Below, in pieces: positions 37,037 through 48,540 of a stretch of 64,000 nt of DNA. The first letter of the stretch is position 1, and each line of letters starts with the position of its first letter. The stretch comes from Blastocystis hominis. Lineage: Eukaryota > Sar > Bigyra > Opalinata > Blastocystidae. The stretch is from contig NW_013171868.1 in the NCBI RefSeq assembly GCF_000151665.1, positions 317,501 to 381,500 on the forward strand, read 5' to 3'. The position numbers were made by a program, and so were the translations under genes. The notes under the pieces are model-generated. The model made no database searches. It saw nothing but the letters and a program-made list of their open reading frames with translations, and was not told the DNA's origin.

Positions 37037-37320
37037 AGAATAGACTATTTTCTAACAAACAGATAGATTTCAACTTGACTCCTTCTTGTAATAACACTTT
37101 ATAAAACGTAATTAACCTGTGTACTTAAATCAGGAGTATTATCAAGGGGCTTCATCCTCATTCTACCAATTACATATTTTCCTATTCTCCTACTCAACAG
37201 TAGATGATAGAGTTCGGCTTAGAATCTCCCCCAGTTTATTCACCTGGATCAGAAGATCATTTAAGACCTGCTTGGCCTCTTCATTCACGCCGTTACTCTC
37301 TCTATTTTATTACACTCCCT

Positions 37321-39464
37321 CTATGACCAGTAGTACATCAATTCCTGCAAATTCTTCTTTCCTTTCTCCACCACTTCCATCGTAGGCTGCCGATTGGTGA
37401 GCGATCCACGGATTTGAGTCAACTTCTGTTTGATATTGCTCATGCAGTCACTATCTCTATTCTTGAAGAACAGCTTATCGATCTGATTCATCACAGACCC
37501 TTTTTCTCGGTCTGTGTTCTCCTTATCGGTGTTGACTTCTTGGTTGTAAAGGGTGCGGTACATAAGACACAGCTCGGGCGAAGATTCATCCGATGTTTTC
37601 GTTCGCTTGGGGACATCCATATGGTTTATTTTGTCTTGTTCGACCTGTCTGGCTACGACATCGACAGATTTGTTCAGAGAGAACAGTACCGGATCCATGT
37701 TGAGCCAATAGCTAATCGAGTATCTGGATTTCGTCTGCTCTACCGAATCATTCAAAGTCTCTTTCCCTACCGTCCAGTTGCAGCATTCCATTCTCATCGA
37801 GTCCAATCGTGAGAGTTATCAAGCCATCCTTGTCATACGCAGGCTCCTCCTCAAACTTCGAATGCAGAACGCACAGAATCTTTTGAGCGTTCGGATCCTC
37901 CTCTTGATCGCCCAGAATCACGACATCGTGTCCCTTTAACGCACGGATCTTCACTTCGTTCAACCACGGAAACTCTCGTGTGTATTTCAACACATCGCCT
38001 TTCTGAACGATGAATGCCTTCTGCTGCACCTGGTGGTCCTTCGTAACCGTCTGATAGACGGCTTGGATATTACGGTCTGAGATAATTGAGCACTCGATCG
38101 ACTTGCTCTCTCGAACAAGTGGTGAGAAGAAGCAGCCGCCCAACGCCACGGACTCGCGCGAATTCAGCGTTTCATTGATGTGCCGCGGGTGGAATGAAGG
38201 CATCCAAACAACAACAACAAAAACAATAATAATAGTAGAAAGAATGCAAGGATATCATATTCTCTTTTCCCTTGAAGAACTCAAGAAGCTTGTTCTTGAA
38301 TAGCTGCCAATTCGAGTTTCCGCCCACGACTTCGCAGCGATCAATCTTCTTCACACCTATCTTTTCGCACATGGTAACAAGTTTAGTAAGCAGGTCTTCG
38401 AAATCCGTTAGTAGCTCACTCAACACAGCTTCCACTTCGCTCGTCTCCACATCGTCTACAATGAAACGCCTTCACACATGCCTACAATAGCCTTCATAGT
38501 CCTCCTTTCCGTTCCAAGAAGCCGTGACCTGCTTCGTCGTTCCTGCCGAACACAAAATCTTGAAATCTTCCAGTTTCTTACGGTTGTTGTAAATGTTCAT
38601 CTGACTCATTACGTCTTCAAATTCCTCGTCAGCCTCTTCTAATCCTTCTTCGTCTTCTTCTACATATTTTCTAATGATCTTTTCCACGATTGCCCCGTCG
38701 ATCTTATCCGAACTGATCATATCGGTGCTTAAGTTCATCACCAGCCTCATCGATTTCTCATAGAATTGAACGACCGAGAAGACCGTATGCGATGCGCCAA
38801 AATCCACAAAAAGCGTGGTACACATATTCTTATAACCGTCCTCGTTCATTATTGTGAATTGGCCATATTGAAGACCCAGAGCTAGACCCCAATCAACGAA
38901 AGTAACCTTTTCGAGTTTAAGGATTTCGCACGCTTTAAACAGAAATTGTCTTTGCTCAAGACTGTAGTATGGAGGTATCTACTGTTCATAGGGAAATGGA
39001 AGAAGAACGGCAATTGTGAGCTTATCCTCTTTAGCATTAAACGCCATCATGCTTGTGATGTACTGCAACAGCGTCACAAGCACAGTAAAAAAGGAGTCAT
39101 TACTGAGATGATAGTTTGGGTTAACATCTGCTTCCAGTGGTATAGTTATTAGCTTTTCTTGACAGAAGGAGTCCTTTACAAAGATAACCGGATAGGTATT
39201 CTTCCTGAAAGTCTAGATAACATATTTAAAATAAGAGATACGTAGGTAGAAGAGATGTTAAAGGAAGTGCAACGAAGATTGCGATAGTAGGTCGTGGTGC
39301 TTCTAAATATAGATAGGAAACACACCTGAGTACGGTAGTTGGTGATGAGCTTGGTAGAAAAGCACAATGTCAGAGGTGTACAAAGTGGAACCATTGCGGT
39401 CCTCAATATTATACTTTGCTACACGGAAATTCGTAGAACCCAAATCCAGGCAGTAGAAAACCAT
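37321..39464 (-). CDS. Hsp110-type (divergent Hsp70) chaperone
   Basis: Hsp70-superfamily ATPase, probably the Hsp110/SSE type that acts as nucleotide-exchange factor for Hsp70. Start MVFYCLDLGSTNFRVAKYN matches the phosphate-1 loop but is degenerate. Later segments: VDWGLALGLQYGQF, TLFVDFGASHTVFSVVQFY (phosphate-2), EVVGGNSNWQLFKNKLLEFF (adenosine site, degenerate), LNSRESVALGGCFFSPLV, then a beta and helical C-part ending LMYYWS. Exons between about 38850 and 39410 could not be fixed by eye. A KDEL-like signal or signal peptide is not seen, so cytosolic. The divergence suggests weak or lost ATPase. HYOU1-like was considered; no leader supports it. Confidence 0.75.
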
Positions 39465-39490
39465 TTTTGTAGATATTCAAGTCAGTTTAA

Positions 39491-40099
39491 ATGGGTAAAC
39501 TCCATTTATTTTTCGTTATGTCTGACGAACCTCTCTTACTAGATCTTGGAGATGCTATATTCTGTAACCACCGAGAGATTTGTGAAAAGGAATTGACGGA
39601 TTTAGGATCCTACAGGTATTTTGGGGGTACTTCTAATGGTAAGTACCACGGCCACGCCAACTATTTTGATGAAAATAATAACCTAAAAGCTACTGTAAAT
39701 TATGAAGAGGGAAAGCGTGTGGGACCTTTTACTGTATATAAGAAGGATAACGCTATTTTTTGCTTTGGCTCATATAATGATGGTGGAAGAATCGAAAAGA
39801 TATCGTATCGTGGTGATAGGGGTCTTTATACCTGGAACTGTGAAGGTGAATTACATTGCTCTTTAAAGATGATTTCTGATGGAATTATATACCGTTTTAA
39901 TGTTAATAGCGAAGGAAATGCTGATGGTAATGGAGAAATGGAGGGGAATGGGCAGAAGGCTGATGTTGAGTTTGAAAATGGGCACATTAAGAAATCCCCC
40001 AAATGCAAATGTTATACGAGCTATCTCGTTACAATCGGTCTCATTATATGTGGTGTTGGTATATGCTATTACCTGTATTTCAAGTTTCATGTTTTTTAA
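39491..40099 (+). CDS. Tail-anchored MORN-like protein
   Basis: 202 residues, single exon. Units such as SNGKYHGHANYFDENNNLKA and EEGKRVGPFTVYKKDN resemble MORN-variant beta-hairpins. The C-terminus has one hydrophobic segment (YLVTIGLIICGVGICYYLYF) with few residues after it, so it is probably tail-anchored with the repeats in the cytosol. The start at 39491 gives a hydrophobic leader; Met at 39518 (MSDEPLLLD) is an alternative. Divergent from the Hsp110 gene with 26 nt between start codons, and 1 nt from the end of the next gene. Confidence 0.7.
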   Translation: MGKLHLFFVMSDEPLLLDLGDAIFCNHREICEKELTDLGSYRYFGGTSNGKYHGHANYFDENNNLKATVNYEEGKRVGPFTVYKKDNAIFCFGSYNDGGRIEKISYRGDRGLYTWNCEGELHCSLKMISDGIIYRFNVNSEGNADGNGEMEGNGQKADVEFENGHIKKSPKCKCYTSYLVTIGLIICGVGICYYLYFKFHVF

Positions 40100-40100
40100 T

Positions 40101-41197
40101 TCAAACACTGAAATTAACATATTCACCATCCCAAATATCTTGCCATGTCATGGGAGCAGATACCATATAGGGTCTTTTACACACACGTTCACCGCGATCT
40201 AAAGCACGAATGCTCTCCAACTCTTGACTCGTCAGCTCAAAGTCGAAGATATTGAAATTCTCAGCAATACGCGATTCTCGGATGGATTTGGGAATACAAA
40301 TAGTTCCCCGCTGGACAGCCCAACGGATGAGGACTTGGGCAGTTGTTTTGTTGTGCGCTTCTGCGATCTTTGTGATCACTGGATGTCTCAACAGGGAGGT
40401 GGAATCCTTCGCGTTCGCGTTCGCCTCTCCCCCAAGAGGGAAGTAAGCTTCCAAGTAGATGTCATTCTCTTCACACGTCTGCTTTAGCTCCCACTGTTGT
40501 AGAAAAGGATTCAGCTCCACCTGGTTCACTACAGGCTTGATCTCACAGAACGATAGCAGATCCCGGATCTTCTTCCCCGAGAAGTTAGAGACGCCGATAG
40601 ACTTGCACAACCCTCTAGTGGTGAGGCGAAAAGCTCAATGTCCCTATACTCTCGCACAAACTCTTCCATCGTCTTCCAGGTGGTCTTTAGATTTTCTATA
40701 CTGTAGCCAATTCGCAGCTTCGGATCATCCGCGACAATCGTGTTATAGTCAAAGAATTCGCCCTTTTGACGACGTTCCTCGTCTTCAGGCGCCAGATTGA
40801 GGAAAACAGCGTTATGGATAAGGTACAAGTCGATATAATCCAGTTGCAACTCTTGCAGACATGTCTGAATGGCTCGTCTAGCGTCTTTGGGTCTCCAGTC
40901 AGTCACCCACAGCTTGGTGGTGATGAAGAGGTCTTCTCGCTTTACGATTCCTTCCTCAATAGCACGCTTTATTGCGGCACCAACAAATTTGTGATTACCA
41001 TAACCAGAGGCGGTATCAATGAGGCGATATCCGATCTTGATAGCATTGTAAACAGCGTTCTCACAATCATCCTTCGGAGCCAAAAAGGTTCTATGAATAT
41101 TACATCGAAATATATGACTAAATTACCCTAAACCAAGCATGGGCATCATATAGCCAGAGTTGAGCTTCACAAACTTCATAATAGAATTCGTATTCAT
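40101..41197 (-). CDS. Aldo-keto reductase
   Basis: NADPH-dependent (beta/alpha)8 oxidoreductase. Exons 41127-41197, 40650-41090 and 40101-40614; introns 41091-41126 (36 nt) and 40615-40649 (35 nt). Catalytic tetrad visible: Asp and Tyr in RLIDTASGYGNH, Lys in FITTKLWV, His in DLYLIHNAV. EGLCKSIGVSNF and IPKSIRESRIAENFNIFDFEL supply the cofactor site. About 340 residues with an insertion around FLNLAPEDEERRQKGEFFDYN, common in AKR1/AKR2-type enzymes. The substrate cannot be told. Ends tail to tail with the MORN-like gene. Confidence 0.95.
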
Positions 41198-41600
41198 TCT
41201 AATAAAATAAATTTGAAAAAGAAATTCGGAAAGATCGAAGATCTTACCTAATAATAACGTCAAAGAACCTCGTACAAGTTCTGTTGTTGTTGTTGTTTTT
41301 TTTCGGATGCTATATGCTATTTAAAATTCGTACCATTTTGCAATTGAAAATAATACGAGAAACACATATTTTTCCTGGAAAAACAATAATCAATGTCTCG
41401 ACTCGAAAGACTAAATTTGGTGTTTTCATCCATTCCACACACAATCATGTAGCATGCAGTCTTCGAAAGTTTGTCTTTGCAAATTAGTCCCTTTGGCCCA
41501 ATACTAAAAAGGTCCCTAACAAATTGATGTGTTTATACAAGAATAGGGTCTCATTCCGCACTAATTCTTGTATTGTATTTGATCATATCTAATCTGAAAT
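41198..41600. other. Intergenic between divergent genes
   Basis: About 400 bp, AT-rich, with a short (GTT)n tract at about 41283-41297. No other feature seen. Confidence 0.5.
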
Positions 41601-44600
41601 ATGGAGATTAATGCCTTAAACGTGAGAGCCTTCTTGATGGATCAAGATTCTCAAGAAGATGAAAAGATTCTTGCTCTTGCTCAAATGTTGGAGTCGATTG
41701 ATCTGATTGAAGCATTTCCTCAGTTGGCAACAGACGCTCTGATTGCTGTAGTTTTCATTGGAGTGATTTTACGCGTAGTATGGTATTGATCGTAGTCAGG
41801 GTTCTCAATCCATTAAAATGCTGTCATATGAGATTCTGGGAGCTATTGCTTGCGATGGAGATAAGAAGGCGTCCGAGGGAATCATGGAGAATGTGAAAAA
41901 CGATCTGGCAAGTAATTGGACTGCCGTTATATTGACTGCGTAGATCCCTCTGGAGAGGTCGTGTATTCTGCGCTGGATGCCCTGAATTCTCTTACAGGCT
42001 CTTACCTCGTTAAGTTTGTCCACACAATCGATGTATTTCCGCTTCCCCGCTGCCACTCTGTAGATGGATCGAATTGTGCGAAAGTCTCTGAACAACGATT
42101 TCCCCATGGTCCGCAAGCAGGCGGTGTCTGTGTTTTCTCTGCTGACACTGCGTTGCCTGTGCGCGCTGTCGGGCCTGGCCTTCAAGGAAGAGGCCTTCGA
42201 GAAGCTTCGTGACCGAGCGGAGCAGATCCAGGAGACCTTAACGAAGTGCCGTGAAATTATGCGATGCGTGGCGGAGGCCCTGCGCGACCCGGACGTCCGC
42301 GTGGTGGCGGAGTGCTGCAAGTCGCTGTACATGATCATCGAGGAAAACAACTCCCACATTTACTCCAAAGTGGACGAAGGATTCAACTACCACACCAGCG
42401 AGGAGGCCAAGGAAGTCTCTCTCTCCCTCTCTGCGACTCATGTCTAGACGCTCACGATCTCGCCCTCGCTCGTCTGGGACCTGATTCCCGACGTGGCCGA
42501 GCTGCTGCTGGCGCAGACCTACAACATCGCGTCGCGGATTCACCAAGCGGGCAGCATCGAGGCGGCCAACATGATCGAAGGCATCTCCGAAGCGCTGCTG
42601 CTGGCCATGCACTTCAACGAGGCGGCCGGCTACGAATGGACGCCGCGTGTGATCCGCTTGGAGCACATGCGTCAGCCGCAGAACGTGCCCTGCGACGAGG
42701 TGGCGTCGTACTGGGTGCGCTTCGTGCTGACTGAGTACCTCACGAAGGGAGAGCCGGAGGCGATGTACATGGCCGCGAAGTACACGGTGCTGCTCAGCCG
42801 GTACAAGCTGCTCTCCATCAACAAGCAGGCCTGGGCGTGCTCGGCGTTCGTCGCGCTGATGCGGATCATGCAGTCGCCCTACGGAGTGGTGGGTCGGTTT
42901 TGGCGGCAGAGCCTGACGCGCAGATCCGAAGGGCGTCGCGGAGCTGCTGGTGGAGGCTCTGCAGAACATCCCGAAGGAGTTGTACTTCCCGAAGGACGAC
43001 TCGATCATCGTGCGTCTGTACGGACAGTTCGGCGTGCCCACGACGCGCGATCTGATTCTGATCAGCTCGGATCCGATGGAGATTCGCAAGGAGCTGTTCC
43101 ATGTGCCCACGGTGTCCGTGTGCTACCGAGCCATCTACACGGTGCGCGTAGGCGAGGCGAGGCGAGCGAGGGTGAGGCGTAGAACGTGCGAGAGCGAATG
43201 CACCTGCTGCTGGCCATGGCGCGCTCGCTGGTGGTGAGCATGCTGCGCGAGGGCAACGTGGACTACGTGGAGAAGGTGATGAAGTCCACGTTCATTACCA
43301 ATATTTTCAAGCAGAACGACGGCGATGTGTTCCGTGAAGAGGTTTGATTTGGTCTTGTAAGGCATCATCTCCAGATCGTTTCTTCGCTTCTGACCGCCGT
43401 GGGTGACGAGCGTCCCTCCAACATGGCGTCCGTGCAGGCGCATCACACCTGGGTCAAGGTGTCTCTGAACGTGCTTTACTCGTGCTCTGTAGGCCGCACG
43501 GCTCCATTATGACCGTTAGGACTGCTTGACCTGGCCCAGTCAGAGCGGCGTGGCGTGCGAGAAGTACCTCAACGCGCTCTACGCGCTATGCACCTACGTC
43601 CAGAACGAGCAGGACTCCAAGAAGGACAATGCCGAGGCGACCGAGAAGGACAATAATGCCGAAGCGGCCGAGAAGGAGGCCGAGAAGGAGGCCGAGGAGG
43701 AGGAGGAGGCCAACGAGCTTCTCTACACGCTGCAGCGCATTCTGAAGCACCTGGTGATCGCCGTGCTGCCCAACGTGACCGAGTCCTCCGTCCGTCTGCG
43801 AACCATTTGGATCCTCGCGCAGTTCGTGTCGTCCTACGAGCTGCAGAAGGTGCTGCTCGGCCTGGTGCTCTACCGCCTCACGCAGACGCAGACCGTCGAC
43901 GAGGAACTGGACCAGCGCTACGCCGCGTTCGAGCACGTAGACGTCGCAGCAGCGCCTCGAAGCGTAGACCTCGCTGGCCACCGTGGGATCGGTCGTCACG
44001 CTCACCAAAACGGCGCGCGGCGAGAACTTGATGCTGTCCGACCTGCTGCTGCGCTGCGTGCTGCTGATCGTGAGCGACAACGAAGAGCTGGCGGTGATCG
44101 CGTACAAGGCCATCCAGAAATACCTGCAGCGAACCGATCTGTCGATCCCTGCGCGCGAGAAGTACGTGTGGCTGCCCCTCTTTCCCTCTCAGCGCGCTGC
44201 TGATCCTCGCTCGCATCTCGCTGTCCCTGCCGGCGTCCAGTCTGCCGACGGGCCCGCTGATCCAGGACCAGGACCATCGCCTGGAGCGAATCTACTCGTT
44301 CGTGGGCACGTTCGCGCCGACGCAGGACACGGACTGCGAGAAGCAGTCGAAGATCCAGAACATCCACGACCCCGCCGAGTCCTACCGGCAGTCCATCCAG
44401 AACGCGCTGGTCTCCACGGGCGCCGAGGAGGACGAGGCCGTCCAGAAGACGAGCAGTGCGTTGCCCGGGCGGGGTCTCATCGCTAGACAAGCAGAGCTCG
44501 CTCATCTACAAAGCGCCCACGTTCCATCTGCGCTCCACGCTGTCCGGAGGCTCCGACCCGCTGCTCATCGTGGGTAGCTTCCGCTCGCAGTCGGAGAACC

Positions 44601-45671
44601 GCCAGCTGATTCTGCGCATGACCATCTTCAACGCGACGCACATCAGCATCAGCGGCGTTTCGTGAGTGTCTCCGCGGGGGGCTGACGCGTAGCGTGTCGG
44701 TGGCGGCGCAGGGCGCGCTGTCCATGTCGTCGCTGCGGCGCGAAGCCTCGTTCGAGATGCAGGGCACGCTGCTGCCGCGCGCGTCGGTGACCTGGGAAGC
44801 GCCGCTGCTGGTGAATCGCTTCGAGCGCGGCACCGCGCAGCCGCTGGTGACGCTGAAGAAGGGCGAGGAGACGATCACGCAGCTCAACGGCAGCATCACG
44901 GAGGGCACGGGCGACCTCGTGCTGCCCTACACGCCCATCCAGATCAAGTTCACCGACCTGCTTCTCCCCGCGCCCGAGCATCTGCTGCGCGCCCAGGCCT
45001 TCCGCGCGCTCTGGGACCGTCTCGCGCACTTCGTGTTCATGGACGCGGTGGTGGAGCAGTCCGGCGAGCGCTTCCTCTCCGAGCACCTCGCCTGCGAGCG
45101 CATCCGCGGCCCCGAGGGCGCCATCGGCTTCGTCGACCTCCCCGAGATCCCCGCGCCCAACCAGCTGCAGGCGGCCGGACTGTGCCGCACCTGGAACGGC
45201 GACTGGCTGGCCTATTACTGCGTGGGCGCCTACGCGGTGCGGCCCAGCGAGCGACGCGCGGCGAACGACTCGGCGACGGACACCGCGACGGCGGAGGAGC
45301 CCACGGTGACGCCGACGCCGCTGGACGAGACGGAGCGCGAGGCGCAGGAGCAGCACGCGGAGTGGAAGGTGCAGTACGAGTTCCGGTCGACGAGCGAGCA
45401 GGTGATCGGAGCGCTGCGCGCGAACTCGCAGCAATGGCTGGACGATCTCACGGACGAGCAGGTCACGCTGGTGAATCTGTACGAGAACTGCACGGAGACG
45501 AACTACCAGAGAATGGAGAGCGTCATGTTCCCCGGACTGAGCAATCTCATGCTCGAGGGAGACATGGACATGGATGAGGTGCTCTACCGATGGAACTGCC
45601 TCAAGCGAAATCGTAAAAACCGGTATGTGGAGGCGCAGGAGGAGGAGGCGGAAGGCGCCGAGGAAGAGTAA
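41601..45671 (+). CDS. TPLATE-like subunit of the TSET adaptor complex
   Basis: Twelve introns of about 30 nt join a protein of about 1,230 residues. N-terminal two-thirds are adaptin-like helical repeats (YGIDRSQGSQSIKMLSYEIL; NPSGEVVYSALDALNSL). An acidic Lys/Glu/Ala insertion lies near 43615-43710. The C-terminal part aligns in order with plant TPLATE: GGSDPLLIVGSF (TPLATE: GSSDPCYIEAYHL), ILRMTIFNATHISISG, VLPYTPIQIKFTDLLLP (family: YKIPLTELLLP) and NSQQWLDDLTDEQV (family: IQGWCDDLTDGGV). TSET is an ancient AP/COPI-related coat acting in endocytosis. Beta-COP and AP-beta were considered; the appendage motifs fit TPLATE better. TGTTTGTT follows the stop at 45700. Very GC-rich third positions. 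Confidence 0.75.
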
Positions 45672-45699
45672 ACTATGGAGAGAAAGGTGTGTGGGATGT

Positions 45700-45707
45700 T
45701 GTTTGTT
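45700..45707 (+). terminator. TGTTTGTT 3'-end motif of the TPLATE-like gene
   Basis: Octamer 28 nt past the stop, only 17 nt before the next start codon. Confidence 0.65.
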
Positions 45708-45723
45708 GCAACACTCTTTTTTC

Positions 45724-46469
45724 ATGGCGATGAGCACGGCTAGTTTTGCGAGGATCTTGGCTGTTTCCAACCAGTACAAGTATCTAGAAACGTGTAAAGC
45801 CGATCTCCACGGACTGTATGTCCTTCCTCGGGAAAACGATATTTTTATTTGGGACGGAGTGGTCTTCGTCTCGTCAGGTGTCTGGGCAGAAGGGATCTTC
45901 AAGTTCTCTCTGCAAATCTCGAAAGAGTAGGTGTTTGTCCCGGAATCGATTCTAGGTCGGACGATATAATTCCAAGTTTAAAGTTCATCACTCCTATCTA
46001 TCACCCCTACGTAAATCCTCGTGTAGACCTTTCTTCGTTCCTTCGCACTAGACAAATGCTCTCGACATCCAGTATGTCTATCCACAGTGGCGATCCGATC
46101 CGAATTCGCTCGCCACGCTGCTAATCAAAGTCAACAACATGTTCTACATCGATTCATTTGATATGAACCTCTGTCCAAATTCGGAGGGTGCAAAATTGTA
46201 AGAATTTGCGAGTCATGTGCATTAGATTCTCGCCTACGACATCCGAAACTGCAAAAGCAGACATTGCGAAGCGGATAAAGCAATGTGTAGATAATAGTGT
46301 GAAGACTCGTTTTGACCCGATTCCAGGATCGAGTTTAGTTTTTAGTAAGCCTCATTCCAATGATTATGACTCGTACCACTCTGTTATATCCACAATGCAA
46401 TTAGAGTTTATTGTTTGTTTTAAAAGGATCGTATTGTATTTTGTAAAGTGCTCTTATGGATTGGAGTAA
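45724..46469 (+). CDS. FTS/AKTIP-like inactive E2 variant
   Basis: Exons 45724-45926, 45956-46022, 46052-46197 and 46226-46469; introns 28-29 nt. UBC fold without the active-site Cys. Segments match AKTIP in order: LHGLYVLPREND (LPGVYVxPS), FIWDGVVFVSSGVWAEGIFKF ([21 protein letters not shown]), FITPIYHPYVNPRT (FDIPVFHPLVDPTSG), ALDIQYVYPQWRSDPNSL (ELDVKRAFAKWRRNHNHI) and NNMFYIDSFDMNLCPNSE. In animals and fungi FTS links Hook and FHIP to dynein for vesicle transport. About 220 residues. The final 20 residues may be read past a missed intron. Confidence 0.8.
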
Positions 46470-46504
46470 CAAATAGAAGATTCTAGACCCAACGTTGAGG
46501 TAAT

Positions 46505-48140
46505 ATGTCAGTGCCCGATGAATCTCCTCCCTCAGCGTCCGATTCACAACCGAACATTCTGTATGACATGATACAATATCCTAATACAGTCCTGCGAATC
46601 TAGAAGGTGTTACTTAACAACTTACGATTCAAGTTGATTTGGGTTTACAGAAGTTATATATGAATGACGCTGTGTATAATAATAAACATTACTACATGGG
46701 TTTCTTTTTTCCAACAGAGGAATTAGCTCTTTCCGTATTTTGATTGTTTTGGGCCTTTATATATATAGTATTGTTGTCGAACTATGTCACAAATAATGAA
46801 CGAACCGCCTGATCAGTTTGTGTATTTTCAAATTGTTAGTTTTTTTTATAGAGAAGCGAGTGAAACATGTCTAGAGATGGTGAGTCCATTGGATAATCTG
46901 GATGATTACGAATCCCTCCTAAATCACTCTGGAGATCATGTACGTCCTCTCTTTCTCTCTTTATATATAACCAATTCAGTACTTCCGCAAAGTCCTCCAC
47001 TTCCTCAACCTCCTCAAACTCGTTCCTCCTCCTCCTCTCTCCTCCTCACCCCCAGGGTCCGGACCCCGCCTTCTTCGTCTTCGCCTCGGAAGTTTCCTTC
47101 TTCTTCGCCTTCCACGTCCTCAACTTCCTCTTCATCCGCCGCTTCCTCCACCAACCCGACCGTCCCGCCGTCCTCTTCCTCGACCAGCCGCGCATCCGCC
47201 CTCTCCTCGCCCTCGCGCGCCTTCTTCGTCTTCGCCGCGCCCCGCTTCCCGCCATCGCCTTTCTGCTCAGCGTCGGTCAATTTTTTGACATCCTGTTCCC
47301 GCCAATTTTGACTTTGACGCGAAGATACGTCGACGACGTCGCCGATATCCGCGGTTATCCCCATAAACTACACCCAAAAACCGCGGGGATGGACGACTAT
47401 GCCGCGGTTCTCGCGCCGTTTGACGTCGTGGTGGCCAGTCGCGCGTGTATCGTGGGGATAACCGCGGGAATCGAGAGTAGAGCAAGGGATTGGCGGACTT
47501 CTGCGCGAAAAAAGCGGCTTATTCGGTCATCGAGAATCTGGACGATGCGTTAAACCGCGATTATTTGAACGAGGGATCGGGCGTTTCATTGGACGATTTG
47601 TGTTCCACGATTCGTAGAAATACGCGGATGGTGTGAGAAGCAGGCCTGGAATCGCGGTTTTTGGATGATCCGCCGCCGCGGATGCGTCCGCTCGACGGCA
47701 ATTGCTTCGTTCCAAAGAATTCGGTTTGGAAACTGAACGAAATCGTGGGGAGCGGAGAGCTGCGCAGGGTTTGGGACGAGAAAAAGCAGCTGCAGTTGGA
47801 CGTGATCGCGGACCGGGAAATGCTGAGCCGCGTGAAGGAAGTGGAGGAATTGATCGAAGGGCAGAAGAACCACTTCACGATCATTGAGACGTATCACACG
47901 GAGAGGATGAAGGAGAAAAACAGAATCAAGCTGATGCTGGAGTTGGACCGGGAGTTTCGGTTGATTGAAGTGATTTTTGTGAAGACGGAGGAGGGAAGGA
48001 GGGTGAAGCAGGACTGCTTCCAGAACTTGGGCGTGCTGTCGAAGGAGCTGATTTATTCGCATTATCCGTCGATTCGATTGTGGAACAAAGAGAGGGACGA
48101 AGTGGAGTTTTTCGATATCCAAAATGAATTGATTCATTGA
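46505..48140 (+). CDS. Upstream part of the Dicer-like locus (hypothetical protein)
   Basis: Exons joined by introns of about 27-40 nt give a protein starting MSVPDESPPSASDSQPN, through LYMNDAVYNNKHYYMGFFFP, LNHSGDHYFRKVLHFLNLL, FFFAFHVLNFLFIRRF, RRYVDDVADIRGYPHKL, FDVVVASRACISKG and a helical C-part (DREMLSRVKEVEELIEGQKN). The TGA stop is at 48138-48140. No clear helicase motif (no GxGKT, DEAH or QxxGRxxR). It is coding by frame continuity, third-position bias and clean introns. Two readings: a separate gene, or the N-terminal half of the Dicer-like protein with the minisatellite in an unusually long intron. I cannot choose between them. Confidence 0.6.
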
Positions 48141-48535
48141 AATTGATTTGAAATTGATTTGAAATTGATTTGAATTGATTTGAATTGAATTGATTTGAAT
48201 TGAATTGATTTGAATTGAATTGATTTGAATTGATTCATTGAATTGAATTGATTTGAATTGATTCATTGAATTGATTTGAATTGATTTGAATTGAATTGAT
48301 TTGAATTGAATTGATTTGAATTGAATTGATTTGAATTGATTCATTGAATTGAATTGATTTGAATTGATTCATTGAATTGATTTGAATTGATTTGAATTGA
48401 ATTGATTCATTGATTTGATTTGAATTGATTCATTCAATTGATTCATTGATTTGATTCATTCAATTGATTCATTCATTCATTGATTCATTCATTGATTTGA
48501 TTTGATTCATTCATTCATTCATTCATTGATTTTCG
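48130..48535. repeat. AATTGATTTG-type minisatellite, about 400 bp
   Basis: Imperfect tandem 10- and 15-bp units (ATTGATTTGA, ATTGAATTGATTTGA) passing into ATTCATTG and TTCA units. Stops occur in all plus-strand frames. It lies exactly between the two halves of the Dicer-like locus. Confidence 0.95.
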
Positions 48536-48540
48536 TTTCT

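Noticed and set aside
41601-45671. Beta-COP or AP beta identity
   Set aside because: C-terminal motifs align in order with TPLATE; beta-COP landmarks not seen.
47586-48344. Minus-strand frame with FKSIQ repeats
   Set aside because: Antisense of the minisatellite and of the coding exon before it; repeat-driven.
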